The position numbers were made by a program, and so were the translations under genes. This document shows, piece after piece, positions 36,462 through 46,355 of a stretch of DNA of 64,000 nt. The notes beneath the pieces are model-generated. The model made no database searches and had not been told where the DNA came from. It saw only the letters and a list, made by a program, of their open reading frames with translations. The DNA is from Hortaea werneckii (taxonomy: Eukaryota > Ascomycota > Dothideomycetes > Mycosphaerellales > Teratosphaeriaceae): the NCBI GenBank assembly GCA_037044905.1, contig JBAOKB010000168.1, forward strand, positions 186,001 through 250,000. The letters are read 5' to 3'. Positions within the stretch are counted from its first letter, which is position 1; each line of letters starts with the position of its first letter.

Positions 36462-38861
36462 ATGCCGTCGACCAACATGACGGCGACGCGTCGAGCCACG
36501 TCGCTCGATGTCTACCAAGACCCGGACGCGTCCTTGCCCGGCCAGCACGGCGACGATGTCGAAGAAGCACTTCTTAACGCGCTGCGACCACTCAGCGACG
36601 CGTCGACCAAGCAAAACGTACAGCTCAATCCCACAACAACGACTGGTTCGGGCTCGTCGCCCACGAAGACCGACAGTTCTCCACCGCGACCGATAAGCTC
36701 GCACAGCTTAGGCGACATCAGAATACCGCCGCCTTCACAGCCCAATTTCGGAACAGACTCGCCACAGAAGAATGAAGACTTTTATGCCGCGTTCGACGAG
36801 CACGCGCCGCAACCACAAAGATCGCTCTTTGCTCCGTTTCCAGAAGCACATTCGAACGACAAGGAAAACCAATACGATTCTGTCGCATTCTCGCACATGC
36901 CGTCTATGCCATTCGACAGCAGTTCCGACTTTGCATTCAAAGGCTCGCTAAAGCGTACTGCCAGCGAATCAGTGCCCCTCAAGGATCGTTCGAACATCAA
37001 GAAGCAGAAAGTCGACAAGGACGAGCCATTCGAGCTCCCAGATCCTTCAGAGATGCCAGCAGTATCAGATGACGGCAGCAAGCCTCCTTACAGCTATGCT
37101 GAGCTGATTGGAATGGCTATATTACGAGCACCTAACAGGCGCCTCACTCTCGCGCAGATCTACAAATGGATCTCAGATAACTTCTCATTCTACAAGACTT
37201 CAGAGACTGGCTGGCAGAACAGTATCCGTCACAACCTGAGTCTGAACAAGAACTTCATCAAGCAGGAGAGGCCGAAGGATGACCCAGGCAAGGGAAATTA
37301 CTGGGCTATCAAGCCTGGTGAAGAACGCCCATACCTGATGGGCAAGAAGAATCCGATCCGCAGAATGACGAATTCAGAAGGGCCGCATTACCTGCAAAAC
37401 CTTCCAAGTGATATCTCTGGGTTCCGTCCCGGCACTGCCCCAGCCATCAGCCATTTCACGCTCGCGCCCAACCCTAACAAGAAGGTGGAAAACAAGGCTA
37501 TTGATACTGCCAAGTTCCCTGACGAGGGAGACTTTTCTTCGGATGGTACCGTTCCTGCTTCTGACCCTGCACTGCAGGACGATGAGAAGGATGACGCTGC
37601 AGCCATGCCTCCTCCTCCAGTACACTTCCGCTCGTCGCCTCCACCAGCCGATCTTGGGTCATCACCGCCACCAATGGCCAGTCAGCCGCAGCGGAAGGGC
37701 ACGACGCCACCTCCGGCACCGCGCTTTCCAGGCTCAAGCCGCTCAGGTGGCCGGCGACAGAAGTTCGCGGGTCTCAATGACAGCGGCTACTGGTCTTCCA
37801 TTGAATCGTCGGCTGCACGTGGTGGACCCCATCAGCTTACCTCGGAGGCTGATATTGGGCGCCCACGTATTAAGAAAGGACGTGCTGAGGAAGAGATTGC
37901 CCGTATTCGCAGCTCCTCTTTTGACAGTCCCAGCAAAGACAGGCTCCAAGTCAAGATGGCCGGTGCTCGGTACTCTCCATCACCGCTGAAGGACGATAAC
38001 CCGCTTACGCCTGCGATCGTCTTCAAGCGCCCTGCTAAGCCGCCTCCATCAGTCTCTCCCAATACCAATCTGCGTAATCACCGCAATCGGATGAGGGCGC
38101 TCCTCGGATCACCAGCGAAGACCTTCAGCCCGCTGCGTGAGAGCAGCAATTGGAGTCCTGCGTTCAACCTCATGGACGACAGTAATGTTGGCCTCACTCC
38201 GTTCAAGTCCCCATATGTCGCCTCCTCTAAGACTCCTCTGAAGTCTTACGAAGACAGTACAAGCAATAATCTTATGAACTCTGCCTTCGACGTATTCATT
38301 GATGCACCTGAGGAGGACATTGCAGCACGTGGGTCCCCCGAGAAACGCTCTGCAAGACGTCCATCCCTCGCTCGTGCAGCCACGAGCACCTCAATCCTCG
38401 CCGATATCACTGGCTCTAGCAAGGGGAACCTCATGCTTCCGTCAGCTAGCGAGAATCCGTTCTCGCTATCTCCGTTCCTCCCCAGGCCAGGCTCACTGCG
38501 GTCACCAGCTAAGCTCGACTCGCCACTCAAGCAGAGCCACAAGCCACCTGTCACTAGCAACGACACCAACTTCAATTGGCTCGAAGCGAATGCTGGTGCT
38601 GAAAACAGTCAACCTCACGATGCTACCAATGCCGATATTGCCGAGCTCTTCGGCGTCGACTTCCCTAGCGACGGCAGCGAAGAGGCCATCGATCTCTTCC
38701 AGGACTTCGGCAAGATTGGCCAAACTAAGCCGGCAGCGGCCTCTTCAAACGCCGCTAATCGCGCGAATGGCAGCCCTGTCAAGCGTTCGACCATGGCTCC
38801 CCCACCCCCGAAGCCGGCAGCGAGGCCTGGCCTCAACCGCAGCAGTACAAGTCGGTGGTAG
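36462..38861 (+). CDS. Forkhead transcription factor, HCM1/Sep1-like
   Basis: The single-exon product is 799 residues. The forkhead DNA-binding domain lies at about 203-295 (KPPYSYAELIGMAILRAP, LTLAQIYKWISDNFSFYKTS, then TGWQNSIRHNLSLNKNFIK with the recognition helix, and GKGNYWAIKPGEE). No FHA domain is visible, which favours the HCM1/Sep1 group over FKH1/FKH2. A KEN box is present at 134-136 (SNDKENQYD), with many Ser/Thr-Pro sites in the C-terminal half (SPSPLKDDNPLTPA, FKSPYV, KTPLKS). These are hallmarks of a CDK-regulated, APC/C-degraded cell-cycle factor, but regulation is inferred from motifs only. An upstream ATG (MPSTNM) is used; MTATRR five codons later is an alternative. Confidence 0.9.
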   Translation: MPSTNMTATRRATSLDVYQDPDASLPGQHGDDVEEALLNALRPLSDASTKQNVQLNPTTTTGSGSSPTKTDSSPPRPISSHSLGDIRIPPPSQPNFGTDSPQKNEDFYAAFDEHAPQPQRSLFAPFPEAHSNDKENQYDSVAFSHMPSMPFDSSSDFAFKGSLKRTASESVPLKDRSNIKKQKVDKDEPFELPDPSEMPAVSDDGSKPPYSYAELIGMAILRAPNRRLTLAQIYKWISDNFSFYKTSETGWQNSIRHNLSLNKNFIKQERPKDDPGKGNYWAIKPGEERPYLMGKKNPIRRMTNSEGPHYLQNLPSDISGFRPGTAPAISHFTLAPNPNKKVENKAIDTAKFPDEGDFSSDGTVPASDPALQDDEKDDAAAMPPPPVHFRSSPPPADLGSSPPPMASQPQRKGTTPPPAPRFPGSSRSGGRRQKFAGLNDSGYWSSIESSAARGGPHQLTSEADIGRPRIKKGRAEEEIARIRSSSFDSPSKDRLQVKMAGARYSPSPLKDDNPLTPAIVFKRPAKPPPSVSPNTNLRNHRNRMRALLGSPAKTFSPLRESSNWSPAFNLMDDSNVGLTPFKSPYVASSKTPLKSYEDSTSNNLMNSAFDVFIDAPEEDIAARGSPEKRSARRPSLARAATSTSILADITGSSKGNLMLPSASENPFSLSPFLPRPGSLRSPAKLDSPLKQSHKPPVTSNDTNFNWLEANAGAENSQPHDATNADIAELFGVDFPSDGSEEAIDLFQDFGKIGQTKPAAASSNAANRANGSPVKRSTMAPPPPKPAARPGLNRSSTSRW

Positions 38862-40569
38862 GAACACGATCGCGCCGAACGAGCCATCAAGGCGCTACTC
38901 CTGCGTCTGCGCAAAAGTTCCCATCGCCGCTCTCGCCGCAGCAACAGAGCTTAAGAGCGGAGCACTGAGTTGGGCCCACGTTTAACGAATGAGTATGCCG
39001 CCAAGACGAAAAACGACTGTGCACGAGTCCACGATTCTCCTCTTTGCGCCCCCCTTACGGGCAACTCTTCTTCCCTCCCTTCTTTGGAAGAAACGATGTC
39101 AACATGTCTCTCTTGGGAAACAAATCGGACACGCTTCTCTACCTTTTGGGATACATTGCGAAGCACGTGGACGTTTTAAGGGAAGGGCGGTCTTTTTACC
39201 TTTCGCTCATCCTTCTACACTGAATATCATGCTGCGAGTCCATTGCCGAGACTGATGTTTTGGTTGGATACTTTGGGCTCTCTCCCTTAGTACTCTGAGA
39301 TTCTTATGATGCTCTTGATTTTCATCTTTTCACTGCTAGGGGCTTAGCTCTTTTTATCTTTCTATGGCGTGGGTTTCTCCTTTTTTTTTTCTTTTCAACG
39401 AATGTAATGAATACAAACGAATCTTGGGTTCTGATGAAGGGGAAGGGCACTGGGCGGGGAAACCGGAAGGGATAAGGGGAAGGCGTTTTTTTTTTTTTTT
39501 TTTAATGGATGTATCTTAAGAGGCTTTTTATTATGGAGCAAGGTTTGAATTCCTGTCTTCGTTCATGCTCGCCATCACCACTCTTTTCTTTCACCTCCTG
39601 TTGTTGAGACCCTACGCAGTTCCTGCTGGGCTTGTCCAGATTATAGTGATGCTTGGTCTAGTGACTGACATTCTGCAAATTTGGAAAGTGGACGGCTTCC
39701 ACGAGGGTTACACTGTTCTTGTCCCTCTTTGCTCCTTGTCCATTGCTTCGCTAGTCCTTTCAAAGCCGTGTGATTGGTTTCTTCACTTCGTGCGCAGCAT
39801 CACAGACGATACATCATTTGACGCTCGCGATTTCCAGACGATGATTGTTGAACGGCTCGTTCCTTTCCCCCGTATTCTATCATCATGGGCTCCTGATGTC
39901 GCATTCGCAGATCGCAATCCCCCGACCAACTTGCTGCACCTCAAACAAATAGAGAAGCAAGACTTCCCGTTGATCGAAAATTCAGAGGGAGCGGGCGTTG
40001 GAGAATATTTTCAGGAGATTCTTCTCCATCATCAGCTTTTATCACCAAATCTTGCCCTCTCCACTGTACTAGGTACTTCCCTCGTTCTCCTTCCTATGCT
40101 TATTACTAGGTCGGTAAACGAGGACGGGCCAAGCTCTGGTGCCGACTTTTGTCGGTGCTGCAAATTACCACAAGGTAGCCAGTCTAGGTTTCTTCTCTCC
40201 TTGCTTGCCGTGGTATCGCAACCGACTTGTCGTCGATTTCACACGCCATTACCCCCCCCCCCCCCCCCCCCAACCCTACCCGTAGCCAAAAAAAAAAAAA
40301 AAAAAAAAAAAAAAAGAAATGACATGAAAAGAAATGAAACGAAATGAAAACAAGAAATGAAAAAAAAAAAAAATGAAGGAGAATAACACGGCAGCTACAC
40401 CACGACTTGGTTGGAGGAATAATATCTCAGGGTATAGACTCCAAAGCCACAAAAACATCACCTCCCCCAACAACCACGCCTTTCTCAAATGACACACTCT
40501 CCCCTCTCTCCCCTCATTCCCAACTAAGTTCCCACCCATCCCCCGGAAGAAAGGAACTCCACTACCCTC
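38862..40569. other. Convergent intergenic region with long homopolymers
   Basis: This lies between the 3' ends of the forkhead and BAR genes. It contains runs of T18 (39486-39503), C20 (40252-40271) and A28 (40288-40315), followed by a degenerate AAATG-rich stretch. One ATG-started ORF is listed separately. No RNA gene was recognised. Confidence 0.5.
39565..40347 (+). CDS. Questionable membrane-like ORF
   Basis: An ATG-started frame runs about 225 residues before entering the C and A homopolymer runs, which cannot be genuine protein. The N-terminus is strongly hydrophobic (LFFHLLLL, GLVQIIVMLGLV, LVPLCSLSIASLVL), suggesting two or three membrane spans. A mixed soluble part follows (FQTMIVERLVPFPRILSSW). 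I do not recognise a family. It may be a lineage-specific gene, a decayed gene, or chance in a 3' flank. The lack of a sensible stop before the homopolymers counts against it. Confidence 0.2.
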   Translation: MLAITTLFFHLLLLRPYAVPAGLVQIIVMLGLVTDILQIWKVDGFHEGYTVLVPLCSLSIASLVLSKPCDWFLHFVRSITDDTSFDARDFQTMIVERLVPFPRILSSWAPDVAFADRNPPTNLLHLKQIEKQDFPLIENSEGAGVGEYFQEILLHHQLLSPNLALSTVLGTSLVLLPMLITRSVNEDGPSSGADFCRCCKLPQGSQSRFLLSLLAVVSQPTCRRFHTPLPPPPPPPTLPVAKKKKKKKKKRNDMKRNETK

Positions 40570-42090
40570 TCAACACCGCGGCACCTCCCCCGTACTCAAC
40601 GCCGACCGTTTCATCGGCGGCGGCGGCGGGGGTTTCTTGGCGCACGCGAAGGCGGAGGAGGCGGGGGAGGCGTCTTCTTCGCACCGAAAACGTCATGGGA
40701 ACCGTTTCCTGCTACTGCTGCGCTGAGAAACCCGTTCTGCGACCAGCTTGCTGAGCGTGCGGGTCGGTTTGGTGGTGTTGATGGAGGAAGGATGCCGTGT
40801 CGGAGGAGGAGGTTTCGCTGCTTTGGTCGTCGCTGAAGATGTTGGAGGTTGTTGCTGCTGTTGTGGTGGTGGTAGGTTCGCGGGGAGGAGGCGGTTTGCT
40901 GGTGCTGCGCAGGGAGGCTTTGCCGGTCAGGATTGGGGTTGGTTCCGTGGGGACGCGGGTGAGACGGGGCATGGTGGTGGAGGAGGCCGGGGACTCGGAG
41001 CGGCCGACGGAGCCTAGGGAGGTTGGGCCTTCGAAGGTGGAGTTCGCGCGGCCGTTGATGGGAGGGCGGCTGGGGATGTCGAAGCCGGGGAGTTCGCGGC
41101 GTGGGGAACTGGTGCCGGAGGGGGCTCTGGAGCGGATGCCTGGACGATGCGGTGGTTCTAGGGGCTCGTCTTCCGCAATGTCGTCGAAACGTTGCGCGAG
41201 CGAGTTGTTTCGGGAGCGGTTAACGGTGTTGCGGCGTAGGTATCCGTTGGCTGGGCTGCTTGTTCTTGAGCGGTCGCTTGTTGCACCAGAGCTGACTCGA
41301 AGTTAGCATGACGCCCTTTCTGATTCAGTAATCGTCACTTACGCTGGCCAGTCCCTCTTGACTTGCAGTAATAGCTCCCTGCAACGATCATAGTACGTCA
41401 ACTCCGCCTCCAGGAAACTGGTCAAGTCTGCCACAGTTTCCGACTCGGCATCCTTGATGTCCATCATCCTTCTGTATACATCCTCGCTCGATTCTTCGTA
41501 TTTTGCCTTCTGGGACCTCAGCTCCTCCTCCATCCTGAAGTCCTCCTTCTTGCTCTTCTGCATCTTGGCTGTTGCCGTATCATATGCCAGCCTTCTGTTG
41601 TCCAGTTTCCTGCGCGCCTCGTTGAACTCCTTCATCTGAACTAGAGACCGCTCTATGGACTCCAGCCAGCTACTGGTGGCATTCGCGCAGTATGTCTCCT
41701 GGATCCGGGCAATGCGTTCGTTCGCTCGGCCGAGGGTCGAAAGGCATTGGCCGAACTCCGAGTCCGGCTCGAAGTCCTCGCCATGGGTCATCATTGCGTT
41801 GCCGAAATAACCAACTGGGAGCTGTTTCTCCTTGGCTTCGCCTGCGTCGCGTCTGGAGATGTGCTTGATGTATTCTTTCGCGGAGCGGTTGAGACGTTCC
41901 ATGCCTACAGTAATGCATCAGCTAAAGCGTTCGGTCCCAGATTGGGGAGGACAATGCGCTCACCCTCTCCTCGCAGCTGCATCTCTATCTCCAATGACTT
42001 GAACTCATCATTCGTGTCCGTCCTAACCTCGCCGCCCATCCGCTCTCGGCCCCATTGCCTGAGGCGGTCGAACTTTTTGTTAACAATCAT
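40570..42090 (-). CDS. BAR-domain protein (endophilin/amphiphysin-like, fungal)
   Basis: Exons are 41964-42090, 41343-41904 and 40570-41291, with introns of 59 nt (GTGAGC/TGTAG) and 51 nt (GTAAGT/GTCAG, with TGCTAAC). The N-terminus MIVNKKFDRLRQWGRERMGG, then TDTNDEFKSLEIEMQLR, and the coiled core (EYIKHISRRD, FGQCLSTLGRANERIARIQ, SWLESIERSLVQMKEFNEAR, DRCRELLLQVKRDWP) form a membrane-bending BAR domain over residues about 1-240. A Ser/Arg/Pro-rich tail follows. Near 40729 and 40643 two missing bases must be restored. The reading then runs through KKTPPPPPPSR and KKPPPPPPMKRSALS to a stop at 40570, giving 470 residues. That proline-rich end is the form I expect for this fungal family. An endocytosis/membrane-curvature role is inferred from the domain. 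Confidence 0.85.
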
Positions 42091-42335
42091 GGTGTTTAGT
42101 TCAATGCAAGCAACACAACGAATGCGGTCGCAATACAGTTAGAATGCCACCAGAAAGTTGGTCAATTGCCTTCAATCGGTAAGGTATGGACGGACCAGAC
42201 CAAGCGAGGGAAATTACAAAGGGAGGAAAGAAGGGAGGCGAAGCCCGCTCCAAGCCAGGGAAAGTAGATGTCTCGCTTAGTGAAAGCTGCTGCTGCTGCC
42301 GCCGCCGCCGCCACTGATGATGATGATGATAGTGG

Positions 42336-42382
<47 letters not shown>

Positions 42383-43922
42383 CAGCTGCTTGATGCAAGA
42401 GCCGTGCCAACCAGGACCGGATGCAGGAACGACCTAGCAACCAAAATGAAGACGAACCCGCGAACCCCCAAACTACAAGGTCACCGGTTGATAAACGGCG
42501 CGTCTTGGTCTAATATACTTACCCCGATATCTGATGGGCGCATCATCAGGAGACAATGCAGGGCGAAACGCACGTCAGATGGGTGGCTCTGTCGTCTCTC
42601 CCTCTTCCCGGTACCACCATTGATCTTCGCCAGAGAGAGCGTGTTGACACGCGTTCCGAAGCAAGAGATGCGGGACACGAAGGGGGGTCCCAAGCTATGT
42701 TTCAGATTTATTTCTAGCATCACACCTGCATGGGAAAGGTACCTTAGCTAGGTAGCCTCTAGGCTCCCTCGGCGGCCCTCGAATGATTTTATAGGAAACG
42801 GGAAACAAAAAACGAACCACGCGCGTACACATGCGCGCGCGCGGCGGCCCCATAAGTCGGTTGATAGCGATTGAGTTAACCCCACACAATTCCAGAACTG
42901 CCAAAACCCAGCCGTTTTGAACTCTGATGCTGGCGGCTATGGTTTCCCCCCCCCCCTTCCCCCCTTCCCCTTCCGAGCCCTCCCAGCGAGCGCGGCTCGT
43001 GAGCGGCACGGCTCTTCTCTCTCTTTCTTTCTGCAGTGAGAGGAAGGGTTCCGCCGAAAATGGATGGACTCGAATCGGCGTCTGAATTTCCAGGGTGGGC
43101 TGCTGCCGAGCACGTACCCTACACGCACCACGCAGGAGGCAAAGTTACATACCTAGGTAGTATACCTCCTGGAAGTAGTCGTGATGCCACGGAAAAGAAG
43201 ACAAGTGAATCACTATCTTCCTGCAAGCACCAAGAAAGCAGCAAATCCCCCTTCAACTTCTCTCCAGGAATTATTTCTATCACGATCTTCTCCATTATGT
43301 TCAACCCCCGTGCATGGAACTTCCCACTCTTCTCACAGCCGGGGAGCGTGGCTGTGCTGCCCTTAAACCTTCTGAAAGAAGTTCACCATATAGCTAATAA
43401 TTCCCCCCTTTGGTTGAGCAGCCTTGCTGCATGAGTGTACGCGTAGGCGATCCGGGGGGTGGGGGAAGCAAAAATACTATGTAATAATAGCCACTGGCAC
43501 CTTCTAGATGCGGGATTTTACAGTTTTGCCAACAAGTTATTCCACTGGGCCAATATCTGCCGTTGATACGATATCTCGTATACTTAGCATGATCCCTGTG
43601 GCAAGGTTTGGGGTGGGTTGTGCTTCTTGAATACGAGAAGACAATCCATCGGATTTGAGGGAATGTCTTATACTGGTACAGGAAACGGACGCCGTGGTCT
43701 GCAAGAGCAACGACCCCGGATAGGCTGTCATTCAGAGGGTACGACATAACAACAAGAAAAAGCCGGTGACAGGGTGGCGCGCGTGAATCACATGTTCGCT
43801 CCTTTACTTCTGCTAAGCTACAGAGCACTCGCTGCCGACTGCTACCAAAGCGTGAAGAAGCGCAGCCGCAGCGCGGGAGAAGAACCAACCCAACTCCGCC
43901 ACCGTTACCGTCGATGAACCGC
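42091..43922. promoter_or_regulatory. Upstream region of the BAR gene and 3' flank of RPL2
   Basis: About 1.8 kb contains a GCT/GCC and GAT triplet-repeat block near 42288-42382, a C-rich stretch near 42946-42970 and several CCTAGGTA-like palindromic words. No conserved ORF was recognised. Confidence 0.4.
42314..42382 (+). repeat. (GAT)n/(ATG)n microsatellite
   Basis: An imperfect GAT triplet array of about 69 bp is interrupted once by AGTGGT and preceded by GCT and GCC triplets (42288-42312). It lies upstream of the BAR gene start and would read as poly-Met or poly-Asp, which is not protein. Confidence 0.9.
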
Positions 43923-44839
43923 TTAGTCCTTGGTCTTCTGGGTACCACGGAGCAGACCAGTTCTCCTGGCAGCGATGAGACCGGCCTTTTGACCCTGTGC
44001 GGCTTCGCGAGAGATGGTCGAAGCCTTACCAATGTGCTGGTGGTTACCACCACCGTGAGGCTGTTATATATGTCAGTATCCATATCCATATCAATCTCAT
44101 ATCCTGTGCGGTGGAAACGTACGTGATCGACGGGGTTCATGGCCACACCACGAGTCTTGGGCCACGAGTTGCGCTTGACAGCGAATTTGTGCTTCGCGCG
44201 GGATGCCTTGAGCATCGGCTTGTCCGTCCTACCGCCACCTGCGACAATACCAATCATACCCCTGACTGAGCTCTTGACCACCTTCTTCGCGCCAGACGGC
44301 AGCTTGATGCGCGTCTTGCCCTCGTCCGGGTTGTGGCCGATGACCGTGACGTAGTTGCCGGAGGTCCTGCCCAGCGCACCACGGTCGCCAATCTTCTCCT
44401 CCACGTTGCTGACGACGGTACCTTCTGGCACGGAGCCGAGCGGGAGGATGTTGCCAATGTTGAGGGTCGAGTTCTTGCCGGCGTAGACGAACTGGCCAGT
44501 GTACATGCCCTCGTTGGCGATGAAGGTCTCAATGTGCTGCTTGTACCGGTACGGGTCGCGGAACATCACCTTGGCGAGCGGCGCACCACGGCCAGCGTCG
44601 TGGACGATCTCCCTCACGACACCGCGGATGTAGCCATGGCGCTCGGCGTAGTCGTAGGTCCTGAGCTTCGCAGGAGCCTTGTTGAGGCGGGTGTGCGCGG
44701 TGAAGATAGAGCCACGGCCCTTCCTCTGGTTGCGGATGACACGACCCTGTATTCATTAGCACTCGTTCATTCCACCGCTGCTTCTACGTCCTCCTGTCGC
44801 TCCGTAGATCGGCAGTATGGCAAGGGTGCTGCATACCAT
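43923..44839 (-). CDS. RPL2: 60S ribosomal protein uL2 (L8/Rpl2)
   Basis: This is a core large-subunit protein near the peptidyl-transferase centre. Exon 1 is the ATG alone (44837-44839), directly followed by GTATGC. A 90-nt intron (44747-44836, with GTGCTAAT before the acceptor) leads to exon 2 (44123-44746: GRVIRNQRKGRGSIF, RLNKAPAKLRTYDYAERHGY, GQFVYAGKNSTLNIGNILPL, VAMNPVDH). A 62-nt intron (44061-44122) leads to exon 3 (43923-44060: PHGGGNHQHIGKASTISREA, RTGLLRGTQKTKD). The invariant PVDHPHGGG loop spans intron 2, including the histidine modified in other species. The joined length is exactly 254 residues, the size of yeast Rpl2. No frameshift is needed. Confidence 0.97.
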
Positions 44840-46355
44840 CTTAGCTGCTCGTGGATGGGCTCAGTGTTGGCGTTGTCGTCGACCTTCAAATGCTCCGCCG
44901 CTGGCGAAATTCGAATGCGAAGTTCGCGGCCGCCAAGAAGTGTGGATCGGACTGAACGTCGGCGAAAAAAGTGGTGGGATTGCCGATCCACTACTCCCCG
45001 TCCCCGCTGTTGTTGGCTCTCAGGCACCTGCGGCCTTCTCTGACGTCGCCCCTGGAGTTCAAATCGTCGTCCGACCATGTCGCACTCTGCGACGAGGCTT
45101 CAATAAAGTCTGGAATGGGCAAGTGTGTTTCAGGAAGTATTCGAATGTCTGCACGGTGTCATAGTTCGCGAGGGACTCCTCCAGCTTCTAGAACACTCGA
45201 TAAGTATCACTCTCAGTTCCTCCTTCGCAGGAAAAGACAGCATCCCTTCCTGCAAGGACGTATGCCTTATTACTAGGCGTTTCGTGTGGTTATCCCTCAC
45301 TCCGAACATTCTAGGTATCCTTCGCAAAGAAAGCGCGCAAGCCAGCCACAAGCCCAGACTGAGCACGGATTTTAACCACTGATATCTTACATCTATGGAC
45401 TGGGACCGTCCGTCTGTGCGACCCTTGGACCAATGAGATTTGAAATCTCCGCGCCTCCTGGGTCGAATGCGCGCAGAAAGTCCTCCAACAAGCAAGCATT
45501 TCTATGGAGTATACGCCACTGGTCCAGCGCAAGACGCACGACAAATACCCAGGAATGCTCTTGAAGTCAGCCGATTAGTGAACGCCGTTCTCTGCCTTAC
45601 ATTCATAACTTTTCTCCGGAGGGAAATTACCCTGTGACAAAAAAAGAAAAGAAAAGGTTTAAAGAAACATCCTCCGAGAGTCGCTGCCAGCGGCCAGCTA
45701 CTCATGTGCGCCTGGCGTGCGTCCAAGCCCCTTTGAGGGTGCTCACCCAGTAAAAGGATTCTTGACCTTCTAGAGCGAATTTGCCTTTTATGGAACACTT
45801 GATCGGTCGCGGTCCACTGCTCTACAACCAAAGAACGGCATGGTCACTGGAAGAACAAGACCAGTGTAGTCCGGGCTGAAGACAGCATCTGCCCCGAACG
45901 CCACGTGAAAGCCTTCAGTGACGAGAGAGTCCACGAGCGTCCTTAGTAATGGGCAAAGGTGATTGAGGGCCTTACGCGATATGTACTCGATGCTCTGTTG
46001 CTCGGATTCACTTGCCAAGCGCCCCATAAAGGCGTCTGCGAGGAGAGGATGAATGTCATGCATAGCTAGTAAACCCCAAAGATAGTCGCAAATCAAACCC
46101 AAACCTTATATACCTACCTAGGTACTCAGGGAGTCCAGTTCTCTTTCAAAGCTTAGTCATTGCCCCGTGCCTTGTACTGCACGCTGCGCTTGACCCCAGA
46201 CAACGCTTCATCAAACGTCACGTTCCGCTTGCACGAAAGTCCGTTCCACCGCGAAACTTCCCACTTCCACCGCGCGTCGTTCTTGAGTTTCTTCCTTTTG
46301 CAACTCCTAGTCGTTCGCAAACTCTCTAAATTTTCTAAACACGCCGGCGACAGCC
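44840..46355. promoter_or_regulatory. Divergent upstream region between RPL2 and the WHIM1-type gene
   Basis: About 1.5 kb holds both promoters. It contains a T/A-rich tract near 45640 and a CCTACCTAGGTA word near 46115. A minus-strand frame at 45788-46063 (ATG at 46063, 91 codons, MHDIHPLLADAFMGRLASES) has protein-like composition but no recognised relative; I give it low weight. Confidence 0.35.

Noticed and set aside
42317..42751. ORF starting with a long poly-Met stretch
   Set aside because: It is a translation of the GAT/ATG microsatellite in the upstream region of the BAR gene.
43140..43160. CCTAGGTA palindromic words as transposon ends or attachment sites
   Set aside because: Similar short words occur at 42750, 46115 and 51595 without any flanking coding capacity, target duplication or longer repeat.
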